Shown piece by piece: positions 17,735 through 26,369 of a stretch of 64,000 bases of DNA. A program made the position numbers and the translations under genes. How positions within the stretch are numbered: position 1 is the stretch's first letter; each line of letters opens with the position of its first letter. This stretch comes from Arthrobacter sp. CAU 1506 (lineage in GTDB: Bacteria > Actinomycetota > Actinomycetes > Actinomycetales > Micrococcaceae): positions 62,001-126,000 of the forward strand of contig NZ_SUKC01000010.1 of NCBI RefSeq assembly GCF_005047635.1. Direction: 5' to 3'. Below the pieces are notes generated by a model that did not search any database, was not told the origin of the DNA, and saw only the letters and a program-made list of their open reading frames with translations.

Positions 17735-17986
17735 TCATCCGTCCTTCCGGTTGCGGATCGTCAGCCAGAGCGCTCGCAGGCTAAAGGCCAACATCAAGGC
17801 CAGTCCCAGGGCTGCTAGTCCTAACATTCCGAGGGTGACACCGATCCGGACTGGAGAGGGCCGGATGCCGTCGTTGGCCTCACTGATTCCACCAAAACCG
17901 AGCCAAGAGAAAAAGGCACAGGTCAGACCTAGGACAATCATCAGGAACCCAATAGCGGATGCCGCTGAGTTCGATACTTTACCCAA
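17735..17986 (-). CDS. Small membrane protein, two helices
   Basis: This 83-residue protein has hydrophobic segments at about residues 12-33 and 47-72 with a short acidic loop between them, and a positively charged end. No family is recognised. The TTG start at 17986 is supported by GAGGTG about nine bases upstream. It lies between two exported-protein genes and may be independent. Confidence 0.5.
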   Translation of the reverse strand: MGKVSNSAASAIGFLMIVLGLTCAFFSWLGFGGISEANDGIRPSPVRIGVTLGMLGLAALGLALMLAFSLRALWLTIRNRKDG

Positions 17987-18081
17987 GTCTGTGCACCTCG
18001 CTTCCCCTTGCCCTCTGCCTCATCCTAGATCGTGGCCCTTGTCCCTCCCCGCAGATAAAAAGCCGGAAAGACACGGCAAGA

Positions 18082-18108
18082 GGCGGCCTCCCTGGCTGGG
18101 AGGCCGCC
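18082..18108 (-). terminator. Terminator hairpin for the decapeptide-repeat gene
   Basis: A perfect 11-bp stem (GGCGGCCTCCC with GGGAGGCCGCC) closes the five-base loop TGGCT, about 20 bp downstream of the minus-strand stop. Confidence 0.8.
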
Positions 18109-18127
18109 CCTGGCGGAAAGACCGAGA

Positions 18128-18937
18128 TCAGTTGCCGAGCAGGCCGGCCTTCTCGGCGGCCTTAGCAGCCTTCCAGTCAGCCTTGCCGTCGGCCTTGACT
18201 TCCTTCCAGTCAGCGTGGCCCAGGGCCTTGGCGGTCTTCCACTTAGAGTCCGCCTCGGCCTTGACTGCCTTCCAGCCAACAGCCGGTGCTTCGTCGGCGG
18301 GTGCCTCTTCAGCCGGTGCTTCGTCGGCGGGTGCCTCTTCAGCCGGTGCTTCGTCGGCGGGTGCCTCTTCAGCCGGTGCTTCGTCGGCGGGTGCCTCTTC
18401 AGCCGGTGCTTCGTCGGCGGGTGCCTCTTCAGCCGGTGCTTCGTCGGCGGGTGCCTCTTCAGCCGGTGCTTCGTCGGCGGGTGCCTCTTCAGCCGGTGCT
18501 TCGTCGGCGGGTGCCTCTTCAGCCGGTGCTTCGTCGGCGGGTGCCTCTTCAGCCGGTGCTTCGTCGGCCGGAGCCTCATCAACCGGTGTCACGGGCAGTT
18601 CCTCCACCGGTGCATCCTCAATCGGAGCCTCGGGCGCGTCCTCGACGGGTGCCTCATCAACCGGTGTCACGGGCAGATCCTCCACTGGCGCCGGCTCCTC
18701 AACCGGGGTTTCGGGAGAAACTTGGTTGGCGACCAACAGCGACGGCGAGATGTACACATTCTCGGCAGTGATGGACACCAACGAATCCTGCGTTTCGGTG
18801 ACGGCCGAGGTGACTTCTGCTGGTGCAGCGGTCGGATTCTCGGCGGCCGACGCGATCCCTGCTCCTGCAGTGGTCACCACTCCTGCGGTAACTACAGCTG
18901 CTGCGAGACGGCCGGTCTTGGCGATTCGAAACGACAT
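18128..18937 (-). CDS. Secreted repeat protein with acidic decapeptide repeats
   Basis: The 269-residue protein has a Sec signal peptide (about residues 1-31, cleavage after ASA). A mature N-terminus of about 50 residues is followed by a Pro/Glu/Asp-rich region with PVEDAPEAPIEDAPVEE-like units, then nine perfect copies of APADEAPAEE. The C-terminal 50 residues switch to a basic Trp/Lys/Ala region (WKAVKAEADSKWKTAKALG-like). The acidic PEVK-like spacer plus basic tail suggests a cell-wall or extracellular stalk protein. No LPxTG anchor is seen. ATG 18937 has TTGGAGC six bases upstream. The repeat tract could change length by slippage. Confidence 0.83.
   Translation of the reverse strand: MSFRIAKTGRLAAAVVTAGVVTTAGAGIASAAENPTAAPAEVTSAVTETQDSLVSITAENVYISPSLLVANQVSPETPVEEPAPVEDLPVTPVDEAPVEDAPEAPIEDAPVEELPVTPVDEAPADEAPAEEAPADEAPAEEAPADEAPAEEAPADEAPAEEAPADEAPAEEAPADEAPAEEAPADEAPAEEAPADEAPAEEAPADEAPAEEAPADEAPAVGWKAVKAEADSKWKTAKALGHADWKEVKADGKADWKAAKAAEKAGLLGN
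18281..18570 (-). repeat. 30-bp perfect tandem repeat, about 9.7 copies
   Basis: Nine full units of 30 bp from 18301 to 18570, plus a 20-base partial at 18281-18300, encode the APADEAPAEE decapeptide. Only the last unit differs, by one base. Because the period is a multiple of three and contains no stop triplet, extra open frames appear on both strands; these are not genes. Confidence 0.97.
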
Positions 18938-19187
18938 TTTTTGCTCCAATTCTTTGTGGGAATGTTGCGGTTTAACCGTTACATCGCCGATCGAGCAGTC
19001 GCAAACGAAGAGGAAATTTAGGTGAATTCAGGGTCAGGTGCGCTTAACGATTCGGACAGGGCGGCCCTATGTGTGTCACCCTGCGCCTTGCACAGTCGAG
19101 ACCGCTGACTGGCTGGGCACCCGGACCATCCCCAGACCCCCGTCGGGCCTGGGCAGCAATGGCCACTGCTAGGCCATGGCCTGGCGG

Positions 19188-20330
19188 TTACGGCTTCCTG
19201 CCGGCCAGGATGTCCCTTGCAGCCGTTCCGCGGGCGCCCTTGCAGTCTTGCGTGTACCAGTTGACCGCCGCGTTTCGGTCGGCGCCCATCCGATAGGCCA
19301 TGCAGTCGGCGACCATTTCGACCCCGTTGTTGGTCTTGAAGATCTTGTTCAGCCGCCGGTCCATCGCCTCAAGGTCGTTGCCGTAGAGGCGGAAGGTGAT
19401 GATGTGGGCGCACTCGTGCAGGGCGATCGCCTTGTGCTGGCTGCCTTGGTAGCCCGGCGCCATTTCAATCCGCAGCGATCCTGAGTGGGCGGTGCTTTCG
19501 GACCCGCCCTTCTTCACGGTGATGATCTGGTTGGGGCAGTACTTCTTCATGTAGTCATAGGAGAGCTTGCGGTATCCGGTGTAGCTGCGCGGGTTCTCGT
19601 GCCGGACCGTCCCGGTCTTGGAGGTCCAGCCCTTTTCGTACGCCGACGCGTTCACCACAATCCGGTATTTCCTGGAGACGTTGGACTTCGTCTTCGGCGT
19701 CTTGGCAATAACCAGGGGCGGAATGCCGCTGCTCTTTTTCTTCCAGGCGAGCTTCTGCACCGTGACCCATTGACCGTTCTTGCGCATTTGCAGGGCACCC
19801 GTGCGGGCAGATCTACCGGTCCAGACGTAGAGGCCGTGCCGGGCTTGGTCGCCAGCGGCCACTTTGCCATCGGCCTCCGCGAACGGCTTTGTGTAGTTCG
19901 AATAGCGGTGGTTGACCACGGAGCGGGAACGCTGCCAGGTGACCTTCTGGGCCGGGCTCGCGGACAGGGTCTTGCCGCCCTCGGTCGCCGCGATGCGAAG
20001 CTGTACGGTGCCTTCTTTGGCCATCTTGTAGCCGAGCGTTGTTTTGCCTCGCTGACCCAGTGCCTTCGAAGCGACCGTCTTCCAGCCAGTTCCGCTCTTC
20101 TTTTGCAGGGCGATGCGGAAGGTGGCGGACGACGGATCGTGCCAGACCGTGACCTTCTTGGCCGGCTCCCAGGGGTAGCTGTCCAACGAGGATCCGTGAA
20201 TGACCGGTGCCGCATAGGCCGGGGCAGCCGGAATGGCCACTGGCACCGCGGCCGCAGGTTGTCCGCCGAAGACCGTGATGCCAACCGCAGCGGCCACCGA
20301 GGCAAGGGCGACGATCAGACGAGTGGACAT
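19188..20330 (-). CDS. Secreted protein with HExxH zinc-protease-like domain
   Basis: The 380-residue protein has a Sec signal peptide with cleavage after an Ala-rich stretch near residue 28-40. Two Trp/Lys-rich beta-type domains (about residues 50-240) look like surface or wall-binding modules. The C-terminal part has HECAH at about residues 305-309, with a downstream Glu/Asp in GVEMVADCMA near residue 338-342 that could supply the third zinc ligand. It is likely an exported metallopeptidase or a relative of one. The ATG has AAGAGG upstream. It may act together with the neighbouring secreted hydrolase and nuclease, but it is separated from them by other promoters. Confidence 0.78.
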   Translation of the reverse strand: MSTRLIVALASVAAAVGITVFGGQPAAAVPVAIPAAPAYAAPVIHGSSLDSYPWEPAKKVTVWHDPSSATFRIALQKKSGTGWKTVASKALGQRGKTTLGYKMAKEGTVQLRIAATEGGKTLSASPAQKVTWQRSRSVVNHRYSNYTKPFAEADGKVAAGDQARHGLYVWTGRSARTGALQMRKNGQWVTVQKLAWKKKSSGIPPLVIAKTPKTKSNVSRKYRIVVNASAYEKGWTSKTGTVRHENPRSYTGYRKLSYDYMKKYCPNQIITVKKGGSESTAHSGSLRIEMAPGYQGSQHKAIALHECAHIITFRLYGNDLEAMDRRLNKIFKTNNGVEMVADCMAYRMGADRNAAVNWYTQDCKGARGTAARDILAGRKP

Positions 20331-20452
20331 GGCCTCTTCTTCCGGATGCTGACGAGGAAACGTGCGTCGAGGCAGCCGGGCTCGGCAGGTTGCGACTCAT
20401 CGCAAGTGGATTCTAGCCGTCAACAGCGGCTTCACGGTGCAACCCGGAGGAC

Positions 20453-21634
20453 TCAAGGAGCTGGTGGCGGAGGAAGCTCAATCGGGTCGCGCAGGCTGCG
20501 TCCCATCGCGAGCCTGGCGACCATCGGAATCCCCATCAGGCCCAGCACGGCGTTGCGCAGCAGCAATTGCAGACGGTTGCGTGGTGCGAACGCTGCGCCG
20601 AGCCCGATCGCTGCATCCTGCTTCGCGCTGACAAGCGGTGCCAGCTGCCGCTCGTATGCGGCAAACGCTGCGGGACAGTTTCCTCCAGACCTCTGGAGCT
20701 CGGCCGCCAGGACGTAGGCCTCCACCATCGCGAGCGCCGATCCCTGACCGGCCAACAGAGACGGGCACGCGACGGCGTCGCCGATCAGCGCCACCCTGCC
20801 GCGCCACCACGTCGGCATGCGGATTTGGCTCGCCCTATCGAGGTAGAAGCTGCGGGCTCCGGGCATCTGCTGCAGGATCGCCGGCACCTCCCAGCCGACC
20901 CCGCCCAGTCGCGCACGCAGCAACTCCTGCTGGGCATCCGCATCCTCCACCGGCACCTCCCCGTCATAGCGAAAGGTGAAGCAAAACATGGTCCCGCCGT
21001 CGCGCTGTGAGAAGCGAAGCGCCTGCACGCCCACCTCGGTATGCGTCACTGCGACCAGTTCGTCACGCGGACTGTAGTCGTCCACCTCGAATGCGGCCAC
21101 GGTGATGCCCAGGTAACGTTCGAACTCCTGCTCAGGCCCGAAGGCCAGCGACCGGATCCTGGAGTGCAGGCCATCGGCCCCGACAACGAGGTCGAACTCC
21201 CGCGGGACACCGCGGGCAAATTCGACGCGTACGCGCCCGCCGTCGTCGTTAAGCGACTGAACGGTGTCGCCGAAGATCGTTTCGACCTCGCCGTTCAGGG
21301 CGTCGTAGATTGCCGCCGCCAGATCGGAGCGGCCGATGCTGACGTACCGGCCGCCGGCCCCGCCGATGATCTTGCGGGGATCCAGATGGGATATTCGCCG
21401 CCCGTTGCCGGAGACTTCGCGCAGCTCGTGGACCCGGTACCCCTCCGCCATCAGCCGCGGGACGATGCCCATCCGGTCGGCCACGTCGAACCCGGAGCCC
21501 CAGAAGTCCACCAAGTAGCCGCCTTGCCGCAGCCGGGGAGCGTGTTCGACGATCGTCGGCTGGTGTCCAGCCCGCCACAGCCAGTAGGCGAGCGTGGGGC
21601 CGGCAATCCCCGCCCCGACGATCAGCACCCTCAT
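20453..21634 (-). CDS. FAD-dependent monooxygenase (PHBH fold)
   Basis: The 393-residue protein starts with the dinucleotide motif GAGIAGPTLAYWL near residue 7. It has the second FAD contact VVGADGLHSRIRS near residue 150 and the third, GRVALIGDAV, near residue 275, in the order of group A flavoprotein monooxygenases. These hydroxylate aromatic or polyketide-like substrates with NAD(P)H and oxygen; TetX-like drug-inactivating enzymes are relatives. The ATG at 21634 is chosen because GAGGG lies eight bases upstream and the FAD motif follows at once. No partner gene is adjacent. Confidence 0.87.
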   Translation of the reverse strand: MRVLIVGAGIAGPTLAYWLWRAGHQPTIVEHAPRLRQGGYLVDFWGSGFDVADRMGIVPRLMAEGYRVHELREVSGNGRRISHLDPRKIIGGAGGRYVSIGRSDLAAAIYDALNGEVETIFGDTVQSLNDDGGRVRVEFARGVPREFDLVVGADGLHSRIRSLAFGPEQEFERYLGITVAAFEVDDYSPRDELVAVTHTEVGVQALRFSQRDGGTMFCFTFRYDGEVPVEDADAQQELLRARLGGVGWEVPAILQQMPGARSFYLDRASQIRMPTWWRGRVALIGDAVACPSLLAGQGSALAMVEAYVLAAELQRSGGNCPAAFAAYERQLAPLVSAKQDAAIGLGAAFAPRNRLQLLLRNAVLGLMGIPMVARLAMGRSLRDPIELPPPPAP

Positions 21635-21777
21635 GAGAGCCGCCCTCACATCTGGGTTCACCGGACGGTCTCAGACTAGTGCGGGCCGTCTCCGCCAGGA
21701 AGCCTTGAAGACTGCGCCAGCTAGACCTCCACCTGTCCGCCCGTAGACACGGTTAGCCGAGCAGGTCATAACCACGG

Positions 21778-22782
21778 CTAGCCGGGCAGCCCGAAGAGGG
21801 CGGCAAGCCTCCGGTCGGTGTCGGCGAGGGCGGCGGTGTCGAAGGTGTTGGTGGTGACCATGAGTTCATCAGCGCCGGTCACCTCCAGCAGCAGCCCGAG
21901 CCGCTGAGCCACGTGGTCTGCGGTCCCGTGGACAGCCGCGGCCAGTGTCTCGGCTACGAGCGCCTGCTGCCGCGCCGTCATGGACAGGGCCCGAATGGAG
22001 TCCACCGATTCGAGCGGCGGGAACTCCCCGCGGGTGCGGGATTGCGCCATCGCCCACGCCTCGGGCAGCAGCAGGTCCCGCGCCGCCTCGGCTGAGTCGG
22101 CCACGGCCACGTTCGCCGAGGCAATCACGTACGGTTCCGCGTAATAGGCGGAGGGCCGGAAGTTCTTCCGGTACCGCGCCAGCACGCCGCGGGCCACGTC
22201 AGGCTTGCGGCCGGTAAAGGCCGGACCACCAACAACGACGGCGAGGCCCGCCTTGGCAGCGATCTCCGCGCCTTTGCCGGTGGCCAGCACGAAAGGCGGC
22301 GTTGCACCGCCGTCGTACGGGCGGGCAGTGATGGCGGCGGTGCCGCCGAGGTAGGACAGCAGTTCGGCCAGGTCCTCGGCGAAGCGGTCCGCGGCGTCCT
22401 TGTCCTGCCGCAGCGCTGACCGCACGGCGGGCGTGAAGCCCACGGACCGGCCGACGCCGAGATCGATCCGGCCGGGGAAGAGCGCCTGCAGGGTCGCGGC
22501 TTGTTCGGCCACCACCAGGGGCTGGTGGTTGGGCAGCATCACTCCGCCGGAGCCAACGCGGATCCGCTGGGTCTGCGCGGCTACCGCGGCCATCAACACG
22601 GTCGGGGCGGAACCGGCGATCCCGGGCACGCCGTGATGTTCGGCCACCCAGAACCGGTGGTAACCCAGGCGCTCGGCATGCTGCGCGCGCCGGACCGTGG
22701 TGGCCAGCGCGTCGGACGCAGCACTGCCCGCGCGGGCATTGGCGCGGTCCAAGATGGAGACAGGAATCGGCGGAAGCTGCAT
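21778..22782 (-). CDS. LLM class flavin-dependent oxidoreductase (luciferase-like)
   Basis: The 334-residue protein has the luciferase-like TIM-barrel pattern: ILDRANARAG at the start, RFWVAEHHGVPGIAGSAPTVL near residue 50 (given in parts), VGSGGVMLPNHQPLVVAEQ, and GRIDLGVGRS near residue 108. This arrangement is typical of the MsnO8/YhbW-like group, which uses FMN or F420. Substrate unknown. ATG 22782 is preferred to an in-frame GTG nine bases upstream, though neither has a strong ribosome site. It lies 46 bp downstream of nagB on the same strand and may be co-transcribed. Confidence 0.86.
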   Translation of the reverse strand: MQLPPIPVSILDRANARAGSAASDALATTVRRAQHAERLGYHRFWVAEHHGVPGIAGSAPTVLMAAVAAQTQRIRVGSGGVMLPNHQPLVVAEQAATLQALFPGRIDLGVGRSVGFTPAVRSALRQDKDAADRFAEDLAELLSYLGGTAAITARPYDGGATPPFVLATGKGAEIAAKAGLAVVVGGPAFTGRKPDVARGVLARYRKNFRPSAYYAEPYVIASANVAVADSAEAARDLLLPEAWAMAQSRTRGEFPPLESVDSIRALSMTARQQALVAETLAAAVHGTADHVAQRLGLLLEVTGADELMVTTNTFDTAALADTDRRLAALFGLPG

Positions 22783-22828
22783 ACCAGTCACAACAGGGCT
22801 GGCCGGCGGCTATTCCGTCGAGTCAGAT

Positions 22829-23590
22829 TCACGGCGCTGACGCACCGGCCGGAAGCAGCGACGCCGCTTCCACGTCGGTGAGGACGGTGACGTCCGGGTG
22901 CAGTTGCAGCACGGAGGCCGGGCAATCCGGGTGGACCGGGCCGGTCAGGGCATCGCGGAGGGCTTCGGCTTTGTCCCGGCCCTGCACCAGCAGCAGCAAC
23001 CGCTTGGCGTCCAGGATGGTTCCCAGGCCCTGGGTAATGCAGCGGGTGGGAACGTCGTCGAGGCAATCGAAGAAACGGGCGTTCGCCTGGCGCGTGCGTT
23101 CTGTCAGTGCTTCCACCCGGGTGCGGGAGTTCAGGGCTGAGCCTGGCTCGTTGAAGGCCAAGTGGCCGTTGTGGCCGAGGCCCAGGATCTGCAGGTCGAT
23201 GCCGCCAGCGGAGGCGATGGCCGCCTCGTAGTCAGCGGCCGCCTGATCCACGTCCGGCCGGCAGGCGTCCGGCAGCAGAACCGTCGCACGGTTCAGGCCC
23301 AACGGCGTGATCACCTCGCGCTCGATGACCGCGGCATAACTCTCCGGGTGGCCGGCCGAAAGCCCGATGTATTCGTCCAAGGCAAACCAGCGGACGGCCG
23401 CCAGGTCCAGTTGACGGCGTGCCAACGACTGGTACAGCGGCAGCGGGGAGGAACCCGTGGCCAGGCCGATGACGGCCCGGGGCCGCTCTTCGACGAGTCC
23501 GGCGACCAGGTCTGCGGCCACGGTTCCGATCTCCGCGGCGCTGTGGTGCGACAGGTGCAGCTTGCGTTGCTGGTCGACGGGGGCGCTCAT
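22829..23590 (-). CDS. nagB: Glucosamine-6-phosphate deaminase
   Basis: This enzyme converts glucosamine-6-phosphate to fructose-6-phosphate and ammonia. The 253 residues carry the family blocks: ATGSSPLPLY (phosphate site, about residue 44), FALDEYIGL (about 71), GLGHNGHLAFNEPGS (catalytic Asp/His region, about 137) and TQGLGTIL (about 188). The length is normal. Its ATG overlaps the stop of a 29-codon leader ORF (ATGA), with only a modest AGGG site of its own. No nagA is next to it, so amino-sugar catabolism must be completed elsewhere in the genome. Confidence 0.93.
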   Translation of the reverse strand: MSAPVDQQRKLHLSHHSAAEIGTVAADLVAGLVEERPRAVIGLATGSSPLPLYQSLARRQLDLAAVRWFALDEYIGLSAGHPESYAAVIEREVITPLGLNRATVLLPDACRPDVDQAAADYEAAIASAGGIDLQILGLGHNGHLAFNEPGSALNSRTRVEALTERTRQANARFFDCLDDVPTRCITQGLGTILDAKRLLLLVQGRDKAEALRDALTGPVHPDCPASVLQLHPDVTVLTDVEAASLLPAGASAP

Positions 23591-23676
23591 GGAAGCCCTG
23601 TCTGGTTCGCGAGTGCCGAACGGCGTGGCCGTTGTGCGGCGTCCATTCTCGGGCGCGGGGGCAGGTCAAAGTTCAT
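23587..23676 (-). CDS. Leader ORF translationally coupled to nagB
   Basis: A 29-codon ORF begins with ATG at 23676, has AAGGAA about seven bases upstream, and ends in a TGA that overlaps the nagB ATG as ATGA. The peptide is basic and proline-rich (MNFDLPPRPRMDAAQRPRRS, then ALANQTGLP). The site and overlap are seen directly. That ribosomes terminating here feed nagB is inference. The peptide itself may have no function. Confidence 0.5.
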   Translation of the reverse strand: MNFDLPPRPRMDAAQRPRRSALANQTGLP

Positions 23677-23837
23677 GACACGTTCCTTCATCGGTACTGG
23701 TGGCATCTGCAGGAGGCGGGTATTCGCTGGCATAACAGAAACAGGTTGCAGAAAGGTTATCGAATACCGCCGGCCGAGCACTTCGACCAGCGCCCGATCA
23801 TGCGGTCAGCGAACCCGGACAGGACTTGGCTGAGGTG

Positions 23838-24935
23838 TCAGAGCAGCACGTCGAAGCCGGCGTGCGGGGACAGCGTGCCGTTGGCCTGCACCTGGACGGA
23901 GTGCCTTCCCGCGTAATGCACGCGCGTGGTCATCTGCCGGAAGCCGTGCTTTTTGCGGAACCGGCGCACCTCGCCGGGCGCCAAATCGGCCACCGCCAAC
24001 TTGAACACCTTCGGAGCCAGCGAACCGTTGGCCTTGACGTAGTGCACCACGTAGTCCAGCGCAACGCGTGCCGGCTCTGCTGCGTCATTGCGGAGTTCGA
24101 CGGCGAAGCCCAGTTCCCCGGGCAGGCGGACAACGCTGTGGTCCAGTTGCGGGGCGGACACCGCCACGGCTCCGGAGCTAAAGCCCAGCGTGGCGAGCGC
24201 ATCGGGGTCCGCCTTCTTCACCAGGGTCCGCAGCCCGTGCCGGGTGACCCAGGCCGCGCGGTCGCCCGACGCCTTACGCCAGCGTTCGGCGGTGGCTACA
24301 GTTTCGGCCGCGTCATGCCGCGACAGGTCGTTCAGGTGGTTGGCCACGGAGCGCCGGACGGTCTCGCTCTCATCCAGGTACAGGTCGTCGAGGATCGGCA
24401 GCGTCGCTGCCGGCCGGGCGACGATGCCCGGTACACGGACGGCCCAGGGCAGATACGGCCTGGTGCCTTCGCTGGCCAGCCGTCGAACGTGTTCATCCGG
24501 GTGCGCCGTCCAGCCGCGAATCGCGTCCAGCGCGCGGTCCAGGTCCTGGATCAATAGCCGTCGGATGGCAAACTCGCTGCTCATCCGCGGCGTCAGCTCC
24601 GCGAGCAGGGCCAGCGCGTCATCGAAGGCCCGCTGGCTTCCGTCCTGGAGCGCCAGGGTGACCGCTGCCTCGCCGACCGGCCACAGGATCCAGCCGGTAA
24701 AGCCGTCATCGGCGAGGGTGCTGCGGAAGACTGCGGCAGCCCGCTCGTAGCCGCCGTTCAGGTCCTCCATCAGTGCCGTCGCGAGCAGCCCCGCCCGCGC
24801 CCGCAGGGCCAATGGTTCAAGACGGCCGCCGGCTTCCTCAAGGGCCGGCCAGACAGGCTGGTCGGCTGCCCCGGCCAGCGACGTGCGCAGTTGCGCCACC
24901 GCGGACGGACCCAGCAGGTCGTTCATGATTCCCAC
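23838..24935 (-). CDS. DNA alkylation repair protein, AlkD-like HEAT-repeat glycosylase
   Basis: The 365-residue protein is helical with HEAT-like repeats. It has PRMSSEFAIRRLLIQDLDR and WTAHPDEHVRRLASEGTRP regions (given as short parts) and the SVANHLNDLSR motif typical of the DNA alkylation repair family, which removes alkylated bases. A C-terminal beta-rich domain of about 100 residues follows (VVRLPGELGFAVELRN... HYAGRHSVQVQANG). The GTG at 24935 has GGAGG six bases upstream and is preferred to the ATG nine bases downstream. It is divergent from an alpha/beta-hydrolase gene. Confidence 0.85.
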   Translation of the reverse strand: MGIMNDLLGPSAVAQLRTSLAGAADQPVWPALEEAGGRLEPLALRARAGLLATALMEDLNGGYERAAAVFRSTLADDGFTGWILWPVGEAAVTLALQDGSQRAFDDALALLAELTPRMSSEFAIRRLLIQDLDRALDAIRGWTAHPDEHVRRLASEGTRPYLPWAVRVPGIVARPAATLPILDDLYLDESETVRRSVANHLNDLSRHDAAETVATAERWRKASGDRAAWVTRHGLRTLVKKADPDALATLGFSSGAVAVSAPQLDHSVVRLPGELGFAVELRNDAAEPARVALDYVVHYVKANGSLAPKVFKLAVADLAPGEVRRFRKKHGFRQMTTRVHYAGRHSVQVQANGTLSPHAGFDVLL

Positions 24936-25103
24936 GGCGGTCCTCCGGGTCGGCTGAGCGATGTGTTACATCCCAGCCTATGGCTCTCCCACGGCGCCAA
25001 TCGTCCTCAGCCAACTCGCGGGGCCGGTCTTAGGACGGCAGCTGTCCTGAATTGGGCCCGAGGGGTGTCGTGGGGCACGGACCGGGCATTAGAGTCACCT
25101 GAC

Positions 25104-25826
25104 ATGGACATCATCCTCGTACCCGGATTCTGGTTGGACGCGTCATCGTGGTCGGAGGTGACTCCGCCGCTGGAAGCCGCAGGGCATCGGGTCCACCCGC
25201 TGACGCTGCCCGGCCTGGAGTCACCGGAGGCCCCGCGGGCGGGCATCGGCCTCCGCGACCACATTGATGCCACGCTGAAAGCAGTGGATGAGCTGGGCGG
25301 GCCGGTGATCCTGGTGGGTCATTCCGGCGGCGGAGCCATCATCCATGGCGTGGTGGACCAGCGACCGGATCGCATCCTTCGCGCCATCTATGTGGACAGC
25401 GGCCCGTTGGGCGAAGGCGGCGTGATCAACGACGAGCTTCCCGCCGAAGGGGAAGACGTGCCGCTGCCGGACTGGAGCCTGTTCAGCGACGAGGACCTGG
25501 CCGATCTGGACGAGAGCCTCCGGACCGCGTTCCGGGCCCGCGCCATTCCGCAGCCGAGGGGCGTTGCCCAGGACCCGCAGCACCTCTCCGACGAGCGCCG
25601 GTTCAACGTCCCGGTCACGATCATCACCTGTGAGTTCACGCCGGAACAGCTGCAAGGCTGGATCGACGCCGGGGCGCCGCAGGTGGTGGAGCTGACCAGG
25701 ATCAAGGATGTGGAGTACGTCCATCTACCCACCGGGCACTGGCCGCAGTTCACCAAGCCCGCCGAACTGGGCGAGGCCATTCTGGCCGCAGTGACCAAGA
25801 CAGCCGGGGCAACACAGGCATCATGA
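25104..25826 (+). CDS. Alpha/beta-hydrolase
   Basis: The 240-residue protein has the oxyanion strand LVPGFWLDASSW near residue 6 and the nucleophile elbow VGHSGGG near residue 73. A late acid/His region includes HLPTGHWPQFTKP, in which His in TGHW is the likely catalytic base. It resembles small esterases and salicylate-esterase-like hydrolases; the substrate is unknown. The stop overlaps the start of the next gene by four bases (ATGA), so the two are translated together. Confidence 0.85.
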   Translation: MDIILVPGFWLDASSWSEVTPPLEAAGHRVHPLTLPGLESPEAPRAGIGLRDHIDATLKAVDELGGPVILVGHSGGGAIIHGVVDQRPDRILRAIYVDSGPLGEGGVINDELPAEGEDVPLPDWSLFSDEDLADLDESLRTAFRARAIPQPRGVAQDPQHLSDERRFNVPVTIITCEFTPEQLQGWIDAGAPQVVELTRIKDVEYVHLPTGHWPQFTKPAELGEAILAAVTKTAGATQAS

Positions 25827-26353
25827 GCACGGCCACCCTGTTGCCCGCCGTCGAGGCGGCGCTCGCCGAGCACGGTCTGACCTACGAGGTGCTGGCCTGC
25901 GACCCGGACTTGGCCGACACCGCGGCGTTTTGCGAGCACTACGGCTTCACCCTCGACCAGTCGGCGAACACCATTCTGGTGACGTCCAAGAAAGTCGAAC
26001 CGGCCAAATACGCCGTCTGCGTGGTGCTGGGAACCACCCGGTTGGACGTCAACAAGACCGTCCGGGAACTGCTGGAGGTCAAGCGCGCGTCCTTCGCCGA
26101 TGCCGAGACCACCCGAGCCGTGACCGGGATGGAGATTGGGGGAGTGACCGCCATCGGCACCTCGGGCCACACGATTTACATCGACTCGGAGGTGCTGCAG
26201 CGCGACAGCGTGGTGATGGGCGGCGGCAACCGCACCAGCAAGCTGCTGCTCAAGCCGCAGGAACTGGCCAAGCTGCCCCACGCCGTCGTTGTTGAGGGGC
26301 TGGCGAAGCCCGCCGTGCCGGCCCCGGCCGCCGGCAGCCGAGCCGCCGGATAG
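25823..26353 (+). CDS. YbaK/EbsC-type aminoacyl-tRNA deacylase
   Basis: The 176-residue protein is of the YbaK/ProX-like family, which hydrolyses mischarged aminoacyl-tRNA in trans. It shows the family pattern KYAVCVVLGTTRLDVNK, then EVKRASFADAETT, GMEIGGVTAIG and VVMGGGNRTSK, where the Gly-rich loop near residue 135 is the substrate pocket. Its start overlaps the stop of the alpha/beta-hydrolase as ATGA, so translation is coupled. It may act on Cys-tRNA(Pro)-like errors, as YbaK does. Confidence 0.85.
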   Translation: MSTATLLPAVEAALAEHGLTYEVLACDPDLADTAAFCEHYGFTLDQSANTILVTSKKVEPAKYAVCVVLGTTRLDVNKTVRELLEVKRASFADAETTRAVTGMEIGGVTAIGTSGHTIYIDSEVLQRDSVVMGGGNRTSKLLLKPQELAKLPHAVVVEGLAKPAVPAPAAGSRAAG

Positions 26354-26369
26354 CGCAGGCTTCCCTTAT

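Noticed and set aside
17751-19025. Long plus-strand frames through the 30-bp repeats, including a Ser/Ala/Gly-rich collagen-like reading
   Set aside because: The 30-bp period has no stop triplets, so several frames stay open. The minus strand has the signal peptide, ribosome site and terminator.
19159-19177. Hairpin ATGGCC-7-GGCCAT after the secreted HExxH gene as a terminator
   Set aside because: A 6-bp stem is too weak to call in DNA of this GC content.
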